A DNA stretch of 64,000 nt. Source: Rhodanobacter humi. GTDB taxonomy: Bacteria > Pseudomonadota > Gammaproteobacteria > Xanthomonadales > Rhodanobacteraceae. The stretch covers positions 3,410,001 to 3,474,000 of the forward strand of contig NZ_JBGBPY010000001.1 in assembly GCF_041107455.1 (NCBI RefSeq), written 5' to 3'. Position 1 is the first letter of the stretch, and each line of letters opens with the position of its first letter. The notes beneath the pieces were generated by a model, which had not been told where the DNA came from, ran no database searches, and worked only from the letters and a program-made list of their open reading frames with translations. A program made the position numbers and the translations under genes. Of this stretch, positions 42,294 through 50,948 are shown in pieces.

Positions 42294-45200
42294 GTGGCCA
42301 AGATTCTGAGTTTGCTGAAAACCGGCTGGTTCATCACCCTCGTCGGCATCGTGCTGCTGGCGGTGCTGATCTGGGTGGGCGGTCCGTACCTGGGCATCGG
42401 CGCATCGCAGCCGCTGGCCGGCGTGGCGGCGCGCCTGCTGCTGATCGTGCTGATCGTGGTGGTGTGGCTGGCGATCCTGCAGATCCGCGCATGGCGCGCG
42501 CGCGGCAAGGCGCAGCAGATGTCCGGCGAACTGGCCGGGCAGGGTGCCCAGGCCGGCGACGGCGACCAGCGCAGCGCGGCCGAGCGCAGCCAGCTGCAGG
42601 CGCGTTTCCAGGAGGCGGTGGATACGCTGCGCAAGACCCGCCGCGGCGGCAACCTGTATGCGCTGCCGTGGTACGTGGTGATCGGCCCGCCGGGCTCGGG
42701 CAAGAGCACCTTGCTGCAGAACTCCGGGCTCAACTTCCCGCTGTCCGAACGCTTCGGCAAGGAGGCGCTGCGCGGCGTCGGCGGCACCCGCAACTGCGAC
42801 TGGTGGTTCACCGACGAGGCGGTGTTCCTCGACACCGCCGGCCGCTACACCATGCAGGATTCCGACCGCGCCGCCGATGCCTCGGCATGGGGCGAGTTCC
42901 TGCAGTTGCTGCGCAAGTACCGCAAGCGCCGGCCGATCAACGGCGTGGTGATCGCGATGAGCATGTCCGACCTGCTCACGCTGGACGAGGCCGGCCTCGC
43001 CGAACACATCCAGGCGATCCGGCGCCGGCTGGACGAGCTGGCCACGCACCTGCGCATCGGCGTGCCGGTGTACCTCAGTTTCACCAAGTGCGATCTGGTC
43101 GCCGGCTTCGGCGAGTTCTTCGACGACCTCAACCCGGAACTGCGCAGCCAGGTGTGGGGTTTCTCGTTCCCGCTGGACGCGACGATGGACGGCAGCGCGC
43201 CCAAGCGTTTCGGCGAGGAGTTCGACCTGCTGCTGCGCCAGCTCGATACGCGCATCCTCGACCGCCTGCATGCCGAGCGCGACCGCAACCGGCGCGCGGC
43301 GATCCTCTCGTTCCCCCAGCAGCTGGCCGCGCTGCGCGAGATCGCGCGGCGCTTCGTGGAAGGCGTGTTCACCGGCCACGCCTATGCCGCGCCGCCGCTG
43401 CTGCGCGGCGTCTACCTCACCTCGGGCACCCAGGAAGGCACGCCGATCGACCGCATGATGGGTGCAGTGGCGCGCACCTTCGGCGTGGACGCGGCGCAGC
43501 TGCACGTGCCCGGCGCGCAGCGGCGCACCTTCTTCGTCGAGCGGCTGCTGAAGGAAGTGCTGTTCGGCGAGTCGGGCTTCGCCGGCACCAATCCCGCGCT
43601 GGAGCGGCAGAAGGTGCTGCTGCAGATCGCCTCCTACGCGGGCGTGCTGCTGCTGACCGTGCTGCTGCTGGTCGGCTTCGGCACCAGCTACGGGCGCAAC
43701 CGCGATTACCTCGGCCAGGTGCAAACCGCGCTGCAGGCTTACCCGGCGAAGAGCGATGTCGCCGGCGCCACGACCCAGAAGGAATATTTCGCCCGCGTGC
43801 TCGCTCGGCTGGAAGGCCTGTCCGCCGTGCAGGACGCGGCGAACAAGTACCAGGCGCACGTGCCGATGGGCATGCGTTTCGGCCTTTACCAGGGCGGCGC
43901 GGTGGGCGAGGAGGTGCACGACGCCTACCTGCGCGAGTTGAACGGCCTGCTGTTGCCGGGTGTGGCCGCGCAGTTCCGCAGCGGGCTCACCGGCAACGCC
44001 GGCGATCCGCAGGCGCTGTACTACTACCTCAAGGGCTACCTGATGCTGGGCGAACCGCAGCACCAGAACGCCGACGAGCTGGCCGCGCTCACCGACATCG
44101 AGTGGCGCAAGGTGTTCCCGGGCGACCCGGTGCTGCAGCAGGCGCTGGCGAAGCACTTCCATGCGCTGGTGGCCGAGCCGGGCCGGCTGCGTGCGCTGAG
44201 CCTGGACCAGACCCTGGTCGAGCAGGCGCGCAACACCTTGCGCACCGCCGACCTGCCCACCCTGATCTACGGCAGCCTCAAGCTCGGCGCGGGCAGCACG
44301 GACTACCCGCCGCTGCAGCTGGACAAGGCGCTGGGCCTGCTCGGCAACGTGTTTGTCCGCAAGAGCGGCGCGGCGTTGTCCGAGCCGATCCCGGCGCTGT
44401 ACACCCAGCCGATGTTCCAGTACGAGGCGAGCAAGGGCGTCGCGCAGGCGGTGGACCAGTTCGCCAAGGACGACTGGGTGTTCGGCGCCACGAAGATCGA
44501 CGCCCTGCAGAAGGCCCGGCTCACCCAGCAGGTGCTGGCGCTGTACGAGCAGGACTACATCAAGGCCTGGGACGGGTTGCTCGCCGACCTCGAATTGCAG
44601 CCGGTCGCCAGCATCCAGGATGCGAGCGCGATCGCCGCCAAGCTGTCCGGGCCCAGCTCGCCGCTGAAGGCGCTGCTGAACACGGTGCGCGAGAACACCA
44701 GCGACATGCTGAAGGCGCCGCCGCAGAGCGGCGAGGACAAGGCGCTGGCCGGCGCACAGCAGGCGGCGGAGAAGAAGGCGGCGCAGAAGCTCACCCAGAA
44801 CGCGCTGGCCCGCGCGCTGGCCTCGTCGGGCGGCGGTGCTGCCGCCGCGCCCGCGGAGCAGCCGGGCGCGGCGATCAGCGCGCACTTCGCCACGCTGGAC
44901 CAGTTGAGCGCCGGTGCGCCGGGCGCCGCGCCGATCGACCAGACGCTGCAGGCGCTCGACCAGTTGAGCAAGACGCTGCTGACCATGACCGATTTCAGCA
45001 ACGCCGCCGGCCAGCCCAACCCGCAACTGCTGCTGGCGCAGCAGCAGGCGTCGCAACTGCCGGCCCCGGTGTCCGGCTGGGTGGCTTCGCTCACCGGCAA
45101 GAGCGCCTCGCTGGTGGCCAGCGGCACCAAGGGCGCGCTGGGCGACCAGTTCCAGCAGGCGGTGGGCAAGGATTGCGCGAGCTTCGTGCGCGGTCGCTAC

Positions 45201-45818
45201 CCGTTCGCGCCGGACAGCCGCACCGACATCCCGCTGCAGAACTTCGGCGAGCTGTTCGGCAACGGCGGCAGCTTCGACAGCTTCAACAAGCAGACCCTGT
45301 CCAAGTTGGTCGACGCCAGCGGCCGCAACTGGCAGTGGAAGACCGGCCCCGGTGCGGTGGCCGGCCCGCCGGGCATCCTGGCGCAGGCGCAGATGGCCGA
45401 CGACATCCGCCAGATGTATTTCCGCAACGGCAACCAGCCCGAGGTGGATTTCACCGTGCAGGCGCCGCTGCTGGATCCCGGCATCGGCAAGCTGGAGTTC
45501 GATGTGGACGGCCAGAAGTTCACTTACCAGCCCGGCGGCGCCACCAGCATGGCGATGAAATGGCCGGGGCCGCAGCCGGGCCATGTCACGGTCTCCGCCT
45601 GGGACAGCTCGGGCACCCTGCTCAGTACCTTCGACTACCAGGGCGACTGGGCGTTCTTCCGCGCGTTGCAGGCGGCGCACTTGCAGAAGCAGTCGGACCT
45701 GAGCTTCCTCGCCAGCTTCAACTTCGGCGGCAAGACGGCGAAGCTGACGATCCAGGCCAGCAACCTGAAGAACCCATTCCTCAACACCGAAGTGCAACGT
45801 TTCCGGTGCGGGGGGTGA
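42294..45818 (+). CDS. tssM: T6SS membrane protein TssM/IcmF
   Basis: 1174 residues from the GTG at 42294, with GAGGG just upstream inside the tssL end. Two N-terminal spans (about 10-30 and 42-62) precede a cytoplasmic NTPase-like domain with Walker A GPPGSGKST (about 132) and FLDTAGRYT. A third span, AGVLLLTVLLLVGFG (about 447), leads to the large periplasmic part. The C-terminal domain, which normally contacts TssJ, is present (MKWPGPQPG, WDSSG, DWAFFRAL). Confidence 0.95.
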   Translation: MAKILSLLKTGWFITLVGIVLLAVLIWVGGPYLGIGASQPLAGVAARLLLIVLIVVVWLAILQIRAWRARGKAQQMSGELAGQGAQAGDGDQRSAAERSQLQARFQEAVDTLRKTRRGGNLYALPWYVVIGPPGSGKSTLLQNSGLNFPLSERFGKEALRGVGGTRNCDWWFTDEAVFLDTAGRYTMQDSDRAADASAWGEFLQLLRKYRKRRPINGVVIAMSMSDLLTLDEAGLAEHIQAIRRRLDELATHLRIGVPVYLSFTKCDLVAGFGEFFDDLNPELRSQVWGFSFPLDATMDGSAPKRFGEEFDLLLRQLDTRILDRLHAERDRNRRAAILSFPQQLAALREIARRFVEGVFTGHAYAAPPLLRGVYLTSGTQEGTPIDRMMGAVARTFGVDAAQLHVPGAQRRTFFVERLLKEVLFGESGFAGTNPALERQKVLLQIASYAGVLLLTVLLLVGFGTSYGRNRDYLGQVQTALQAYPAKSDVAGATTQKEYFARVLARLEGLSAVQDAANKYQAHVPMGMRFGLYQGGAVGEEVHDAYLRELNGLLLPGVAAQFRSGLTGNAGDPQALYYYLKGYLMLGEPQHQNADELAALTDIEWRKVFPGDPVLQQALAKHFHALVAEPGRLRALSLDQTLVEQARNTLRTADLPTLIYGSLKLGAGSTDYPPLQLDKALGLLGNVFVRKSGAALSEPIPALYTQPMFQYEASKGVAQAVDQFAKDDWVFGATKIDALQKARLTQQVLALYEQDYIKAWDGLLADLELQPVASIQDASAIAAKLSGPSSPLKALLNTVRENTSDMLKAPPQSGEDKALAGAQQAAEKKAAQKLTQNALARALASSGGGAAAAPAEQPGAAISAHFATLDQLSAGAPGAAPIDQTLQALDQLSKTLLTMTDFSNAAGQPNPQLLLAQQQASQLPAPVSGWVASLTGKSASLVASGTKGALGDQFQQAVGKDCASFVRGRYPFAPDSRTDIPLQNFGELFGNGGSFDSFNKQTLSKLVDASGRNWQWKTGPGAVAGPPGILAQAQMADDIRQMYFRNGNQPEVDFTVQAPLLDPGIGKLEFDVDGQKFTYQPGGATSMAMKWPGPQPGHVTVSAWDSSGTLLSTFDYQGDWAFFRALQAAHLQKQSDLSFLASFNFGGKTAKLTIQASNLKNPFLNTEVQRFRCGG

Positions 45819-45822
45819 CTGC

Positions 45823-47385
45823 ATGCCGAATCCGACAGGGGCGGGTTTTTTCGGCAAACTTCCAGGCACTGGCGACTTCGTGCAGCGCCGCTTGCCGGCG
45901 TCTTTCGTGGACGTGTGGGATCGCCACTTCGAGCAGGCGGTAAGCGCCAGCCGCGCGCGGCTGGGCGACGACTGGCCGCAGGCCTGGCGCGATGCCGCGG
46001 TGTGGCGCTTCGTGCTGGCGCCGGGCATCTGCGGCGAGCTGGCCTGGGCCGGCGTGACCGGGGCGGCGACGGACCGGGTGGGGCGCTGCTTCCCGATGGT
46101 GATCGCCGCGCCGCTCGCGGATGAAGCCGCCACCACGGCGGCATTGCGCAATGATGCCTGGTTCGCCGCCGCCGAACGCGCGCACCGCAAGGCGCAGGCG
46201 AGCGGCGAGGGCGTGGAGCCGTTCGATGCACGCGTCGTCGCGCTGCCGGACCTGCTTGCCGCGGCGGTTGCCGCGGATGCCGTCGTGCCGCAGCCCGACT
46301 GGGGCAGTGCGGGTCTCTGGCGCCTGCCGCTGCCGACGCTCGTCGATACGGCGTGGCTATCCGCGCTGTGGGCCGGGTTGTCGGCGTTGCCGGGGCATGC
46401 GCTGTGGTGGACCACGGGCGCGCCGCGGATGCCGCCCGGCGTGGTGGTCAGCCGCGGCCTGCCCGAGCCGGCCGCGCATGCCGGCATGCTCGACGCGGCG
46501 CATGCCGACGTGCCTTTGCAGACACCGGGTGCCGCCACCGCGTTGCGCACGCCGCCAGCGCCTGCGGCGCCGGCGACCGCGTCGATGCCGGCGGCCACGA
46601 TGCCGGCACCTACGCCGGTGCGCTTGCCCGACGACTTGTCCGAACTGTTCGCCGACCTGGCGCCGCATCTGGACGCGGTCGAACCCGGTGCGGCGGAGAC
46701 CACGCAGCGCGCCGCCGACGTGGGCGGCGCGCGCGTGCTGCATCGCTACGACTGCGCGCTGACCATGGTGGTGGCCGACGACGGCGCGCCCGATCCGCGC
46801 CGGCAGGCGGCCGCGTCGGTCAGCGAACTGATCGGCCGCTTCGTGCCCAGCGATTTCGTCGCCGGCATGCAGGCGCTGCGCACGCGCCTGCTGGTGCTGC
46901 ACACGCGCCTGCGCCAGCTGGCCGAGGACCACGCCGAGCCGGTGCACGAGGACGGCGCGGTGATCGCGGTGCGCGTCACCGGGCGCTGGGCCGACCTGCT
47001 GCGCATCGGCACCGCGAGCGCCTGGCACTGGCGCGCCGGCCAGCTGCATCCGCTGTTCGCCGCCGGCGGCGACGAGTTGTCGGCCGATGGCGCGGGGCTG
47101 GGCGGCGAGCTGGACGACCTGCTGTTCAGCCGCACCTCGGCGGTGGCGCCGGGGCTGGGCGCGCCCGCGCAACCGATCTGCGACGAGATCGTCCGCGAGA
47201 TCGACACCGGCGACCGCCTGCTGCTGCTGGCCACCCGCAAGCTGGCGGAACTGCCGGCGTCGCTGCTGGCCGAGGCGCTGGCCTTGCCGTCGCCGCATGC
47301 CGCGTGCGCGCACATCGCCGCTGCGGCCGGGCTGGGAATCCACGCGGCCGGTTGGCCGCTGGCCGTGATCGAGGTGCAGCCATGA
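45823..47385 (+). CDS. tagF: T6SS regulator TagF with a degenerate PP2C-like C-terminal domain
   Basis: 520 residues, more than twice a plain TagF. Residues 1-200 are the TagF/ImpM domain (GFFGKLPGTGDFVQRRLP, then FPMVIAAP). After a Pro/Ala linker, residues 295-520 align with the neighbouring PppA block by block: VVADDGAPD for its VADGLGGHA, RIGTASAWHW for its VGDSRAY, and GDRLLLLATRKLAEL for its LLCSDGINKEL. The metal-binding aspartates are changed, so it should be a pseudophosphatase. TagF represses T6SS; in Agrobacterium TagF is fused to a PppA domain, which supports this reading. The stop overlaps pppA. Confidence 0.85.
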   Translation: MPNPTGAGFFGKLPGTGDFVQRRLPASFVDVWDRHFEQAVSASRARLGDDWPQAWRDAAVWRFVLAPGICGELAWAGVTGAATDRVGRCFPMVIAAPLADEAATTAALRNDAWFAAAERAHRKAQASGEGVEPFDARVVALPDLLAAAVAADAVVPQPDWGSAGLWRLPLPTLVDTAWLSALWAGLSALPGHALWWTTGAPRMPPGVVVSRGLPEPAAHAGMLDAAHADVPLQTPGAATALRTPPAPAAPATASMPAATMPAPTPVRLPDDLSELFADLAPHLDAVEPGAAETTQRAADVGGARVLHRYDCALTMVVADDGAPDPRRQAAASVSELIGRFVPSDFVAGMQALRTRLLVLHTRLRQLAEDHAEPVHEDGAVIAVRVTGRWADLLRIGTASAWHWRAGQLHPLFAAGGDELSADGAGLGGELDDLLFSRTSAVAPGLGAPAQPICDEIVREIDTGDRLLLLATRKLAELPASLLAEALALPSPHAACAHIAAAAGLGIHAAGWPLAVIEVQP

Positions 47386-48101
47386 CCCTGCATTACCAGT
47401 CCGCCGGCCGCACCGAGACCGGCAAGGTGCGCCGACACAACGAGGACTCGATCCTGCTGCGCGACGACGTCGGCCTGTGGGTGGTCGCCGACGGCCTCGG
47501 CGGCCACGCCGCGGGCGATTACGCCAGCCAGATGATCGTCGAGCGGCTGGGCGCGCTGCCGCGCACGGGCGGCGTGTTCGATTTCATCGAGGCGATCGAG
47601 GACTGCCTGCAGCAGATCAACGCCGACCTGATCGCCACCGCGCTGGAGCGCGGCAGCGACATCATCGGCTCCACCGTGGTGCTGCTGGTGCACGACAAGG
47701 ACTTCATGCTGTGCGGCTGGGTGGGCGACAGCCGCGCCTACTGCAACGAGGACGGCCAGCTGCGCCAGATCACCCGCGACCACGTGCACGGCACCAAGGA
47801 CGATGTCACCCAGTTCGGCGGCGGCACGGCGACGGCGCAGGCCGGCGCCGGCGTGCTCAGCCGCGCGGTGGGCGCCGAGGAGCGCCTGTTCATGGACTGG
47901 GTGGTGGCGAGCAACCGCCCCGGCACGCAGTTCCTGCTCTGTTCCGACGGCATCAACAAGGAGCTGGGCGACGAGGAGCTCGACCGCGAATGCCGCCAGC
48001 TGCCCGACCCGTCGATGCTGCTGGCGCGCCTGTTCGACCTGTCGCTGCAGCGCGCCGCGCGCGACAACATTTCCGCCGTGATCGTGCGGCTGCAGGATTG
48101 A
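47382..48101 (+). CDS. pppA: T6SS PP2C-type protein phosphatase PppA
   Basis: 239 residues, an active-looking PPM phosphatase: RRHNEDS, VADGLGGHAAGD, VGDSRAY, SDGI and DNISAV supply the metal-binding aspartates. It should remove phosphates put on threonines by the two kinases encoded downstream and so switch the T6SS off. The ATG overlaps the tagF stop by 4 bases. The first kinase gene starts 17 bases after its stop. Confidence 0.94.
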   Translation: MTLHYQSAGRTETGKVRRHNEDSILLRDDVGLWVVADGLGGHAAGDYASQMIVERLGALPRTGGVFDFIEAIEDCLQQINADLIATALERGSDIIGSTVVLLVHDKDFMLCGWVGDSRAYCNEDGQLRQITRDHVHGTKDDVTQFGGGTATAQAGAGVLSRAVGAEERLFMDWVVASNRPGTQFLLCSDGINKELGDEELDRECRQLPDPSMLLARLFDLSLQRAARDNISAVIVRLQD

Positions 48102-48117
48102 TGGACGGGTCGCGCCG

Positions 48118-50151
48118 ATGACGGCTCTGCTCCGACTGCTCGACGACTTCCAGGCCCGGCGGCTCACGCTGCCGGGGCTGTTCGATGCGCTCGGTGCACG
48201 CGGTGCGGCGACGGCGGACGAGCATCGCGCCGAGCTGGAGCAGGTCGAGGCGATGGCGGCCGACGGCCGGCTGGACCCGGCGATCGCCAAGGCAGTGGTC
48301 GCCAGGCTGCGCACGCTGCAGGCGCCGGTCGACGACGAGGCCACCCGGGTGCAGGTCGATGCGCATGCCGCCGACCTGCCGCGCGACGCCGAAGCCACCC
48401 GGGTGGAGCCGGCATCGCGGCCTGCCGGACCGCCTGCCGAGCCATCTGCCGGGGACGTCACGCGGGTGGCGCCCGTGGCCACGACGCCACCGGATGCGTC
48501 GGTCGGCGCGGCCACCGGCACGCACCCGACCGCCTCCATCGGCAGCTTCAGCCGTACCGATCTGGAGCGGATGGTGGCGGCGGATGCCGAGGTCGCCGCC
48601 GTCGGCATGCTGCTGAAGGGCCGCTTCCTGCTGGAACGCGAGATCGGCCGCGGCGGCATGGGCGTGGTCTACCTTGCGCGCGACGAACGCAAGGTGGAGG
48701 CGCGCGACCGTGATCCCTACGTGGCGGTGAAGGTGCTGAACGACGAGTTCCGCCGCCATCCCGATTCGCTGATCGCGTTGCAGCGCGAGTCGCGCCGCGC
48801 GCAGCTGCTGGCGCACGACAACATCCTGCGCGTCTACGACTTCGACAAGGACCGCACCATCGTCTTCATGACGATGGAGTACATCGACGGCACCGATCTG
48901 CGCACGCTGATCCGCGAGCGCGCCTACCACGGCCTGCCGCTGGCCGAGGCGCGCCCGTTGATCGAGGGCATGGCCCATGCGCTGCAGCGCGCGCACGCGG
49001 CCGGCATCGTGCATTCCGACTTCAAGCCCGGCAACGTGATGGTGACGCGCGAGGGCGTGCCCAAGGTGTTCGACTTCGGCATCGCGCGGGCGGCCAAGCG
49101 GCTGGGCGAAGCCAGCGGCGAGGAGACGGTGTTCGACGCCGGCACGCTGGGTGCGCTCACTCCCGCCTACGCCAGCCTGGAGATGACCCGGGGCAAGGAG
49201 CCGTCGCCCTCCGACGACATCTACGCGCTGGGTTGCGTGGCGTTCGAGCTGCTCACCGGCAAGCACCCGTTCGACAAGGTCAGCGCCGAGGTCGCGTTGA
49301 AGGAAGGACGCAAGCCGCCGCCGGTATCGGGCCTGACCCGGCGCCAGTACAAGGTGCTGTGCGACAGCGTCGCGTTCCATGCCGGGCAGCGGCCGAAGAG
49401 CGTCGAAGCGCTGGTCGAGGGCCTGCGCGACATCCGCCTGCGCGAACGCGCCGGCCGACCGCTGGCCTATGCGCTGGCCGGCATCCTGCTGCTGCTGGCC
49501 GGCGGCTGGTTCGCGCTGGGCCAGTGGCGCGCCCGGCAGATGGCCGAGGTCGTCGCCGGCTTCCAGCCCGGCGATGCCCATCGCTACGCGAACGAGACCC
49601 AGGCGTTCGCCGCGCTGGCCGGCCTGGGCGAGGACGGGCGACGGCAGCTGGTGCTGGCGCATGGCGACGTGGTGCAGTCGTACCTGCTCGAGCGCGTGGA
49701 TGCGTACTGGAATCCGGCGCGGGGGCGGCACGATTACGCCGCGGCCAGCCGGGTCTTCGCGTTGCCCGCGGAGTTGCACCTGTTCCTGCCGCAGCTGGAG
49801 CTCAGGCGCCTCGCGGTGGACAAGGAAAAACACGACCTGGACCAGCCGAAGCAGTCGGCGACGCCGGCAAATCCATCGTCCCCGCCGGTGGCCGCCGCCG
49901 CTTCGCCGCCGGCCGCGACGCCAGCCGCGGTCGCGGTACGTCCCGACGCCGACGCGGCGCGGATGCGCAAGGTGGTGGCGGAGCTGCTGCGGGAAGGCGA
50001 GCAGAACTACGCGCAACAGAAGTATTCCGCGGCGATTGCCAACGCGAAGGCCGCACTGCAGATCGCTCCCGGGGATACTGGGGCCAGGCAACTGCTGCAA
50101 CGTGCCCAGCAGGCGCAGCAGCGGGCGATGAGCAACATCACGATCAACTGA
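48118..50151 (+). CDS. ppkA: T6SS membrane Ser/Thr kinase, PpkA-like
   Basis: 677 residues. A short helical N domain (1-70) is followed by a linker with three motifs, ATRVQV (Thr76), ATRVEP (Thr94) and VTRVAP (Thr115). The kinase domain runs from about 168 to 440: EIGRGGMGVVYLA, Lys205 in VAVK, HSD at 299-301 in place of HRD, and DFG at 319. One span (about 449-467) follows, then a periplasmic part ending in TPR-like helices (AQQKYSAAIANAKAALQIAP). The HSD variant makes it a non-RD kinase. It is expected to phosphorylate itself and TssL and recruit TagH. Confidence 0.9.
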   Translation: MTALLRLLDDFQARRLTLPGLFDALGARGAATADEHRAELEQVEAMAADGRLDPAIAKAVVARLRTLQAPVDDEATRVQVDAHAADLPRDAEATRVEPASRPAGPPAEPSAGDVTRVAPVATTPPDASVGAATGTHPTASIGSFSRTDLERMVAADAEVAAVGMLLKGRFLLEREIGRGGMGVVYLARDERKVEARDRDPYVAVKVLNDEFRRHPDSLIALQRESRRAQLLAHDNILRVYDFDKDRTIVFMTMEYIDGTDLRTLIRERAYHGLPLAEARPLIEGMAHALQRAHAAGIVHSDFKPGNVMVTREGVPKVFDFGIARAAKRLGEASGEETVFDAGTLGALTPAYASLEMTRGKEPSPSDDIYALGCVAFELLTGKHPFDKVSAEVALKEGRKPPPVSGLTRRQYKVLCDSVAFHAGQRPKSVEALVEGLRDIRLRERAGRPLAYALAGILLLLAGGWFALGQWRARQMAEVVAGFQPGDAHRYANETQAFAALAGLGEDGRRQLVLAHGDVVQSYLLERVDAYWNPARGRHDYAAASRVFALPAELHLFLPQLELRRLAVDKEKHDLDQPKQSATPANPSSPPVAAAASPPAATPAAVAVRPDADAARMRKVVAELLREGEQNYAQQKYSAAIANAKAALQIAPGDTGARQLLQRAQQAQQRAMSNITIN

Positions 50152-50164
50152 AGGAGGAGCGGTC

Positions 50165-50854
50165 ATGCATGCACACGAATTTCGCGGCACGGGACTCCCG
50201 GCGATGGCGATCGCGGTGACCCTGCTCGGCGGCTGTGCCGACATGGGCGGCCTCGGCACGCCGGGTGCGGCCACTGCAAACGCCGGCACCGGCAGCACGA
50301 CGGCGCAGGAATGCAATCCGGTGGTGACCGGCGCCATCGGCGCGCTCGCCGGCTCGCTGTTCGGCAAGGGCAAGGGGCACCTGGCGGGCGCGGCGATCGG
50401 CGCCGGCGTCGGCGCGTTCGCCTGCATGGCATACAACTACCACAGCCGGCGGGTTCGCGACGCGCAGGCGGTGGAGGCGCAGTACCGGCAGCAGCGCGGT
50501 GCCTTGCCCGCGGCCAACACGATCGATTCCTACCAGAGCGCGCTGGTTCCGGGCGGCACGGTGCAGGGCGGCGGCAAGGTGGAGATGCAATCGCGCGTCA
50601 CCCTGTTGCGCGGTGCGCACGACGTGCCGCCCCAGCTGAAGGAACAGCTGACCCTGTACTCGCCCGACGGCAAGCAACTGGCCACCGCCACCAAGGACGT
50701 CGACGCGATCAACGGCACCGGCGAGTACGAGAGCAGCTTCGGTTTCAACCTGCCCAAGGGCATCCAGGAAGGTCGCTACAAGATGAGCTCGACGCTGTAC
50801 ATGGACGGCCAGAAGGTACGCACCAACGACGTGCCCATGCTGGTGGTCGGCTGA
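50165..50854 (+). CDS. Lipoprotein between the two kinases
   Basis: 229 residues. The N terminus ends in a lipobox, LLGGC, with Cys24 as the lipidation site. A glycine-zipper stretch, VVTGAIGALAGSLFGKGKG and GAAIGAGVGAFACMAYN (about 53-88), could pack in a membrane. The C-terminal half (GKVEMQSRVTLLRGAHDVP to the end) looks like beta-rich secreted protein. AAGGAGGAGCGGTC is a very good ribosome site. It is not recognisably a TssJ, yet it is the only lipoprotein gene in the cluster, so it is the first candidate for an outer-membrane anchor or for a sensor partner of the kinases, like TagQ. Confidence 0.75.
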   Translation: MHAHEFRGTGLPAMAIAVTLLGGCADMGGLGTPGAATANAGTGSTTAQECNPVVTGAIGALAGSLFGKGKGHLAGAAIGAGVGAFACMAYNYHSRRVRDAQAVEAQYRQQRGALPAANTIDSYQSALVPGGTVQGGGKVEMQSRVTLLRGAHDVPPQLKEQLTLYSPDGKQLATATKDVDAINGTGEYESSFGFNLPKGIQEGRYKMSSTLYMDGQKVRTNDVPMLVVG

Positions 50855-50948
50855 TGCGCGGAACACGCACATGGTTCGGCGCGCATTCCGCGGCGACGCC
50901 CCCGACACGATCCCCCCATCCCTGGACTGACATGCAAGACCGCTGCCC

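Noticed and set aside
42267-46703. A long minus-strand open frame opposite tssM and tagF
   Set aside because: Antisense to two well-supported T6SS genes; its product is compositional noise typical of GC-rich codon bias.
50165-50854. The lipoprotein between the kinases as a bona fide TssJ
   Set aside because: Length, glycine zipper and C-terminal sequence do not fit the TssJ family; it is kept only as a candidate substitute.
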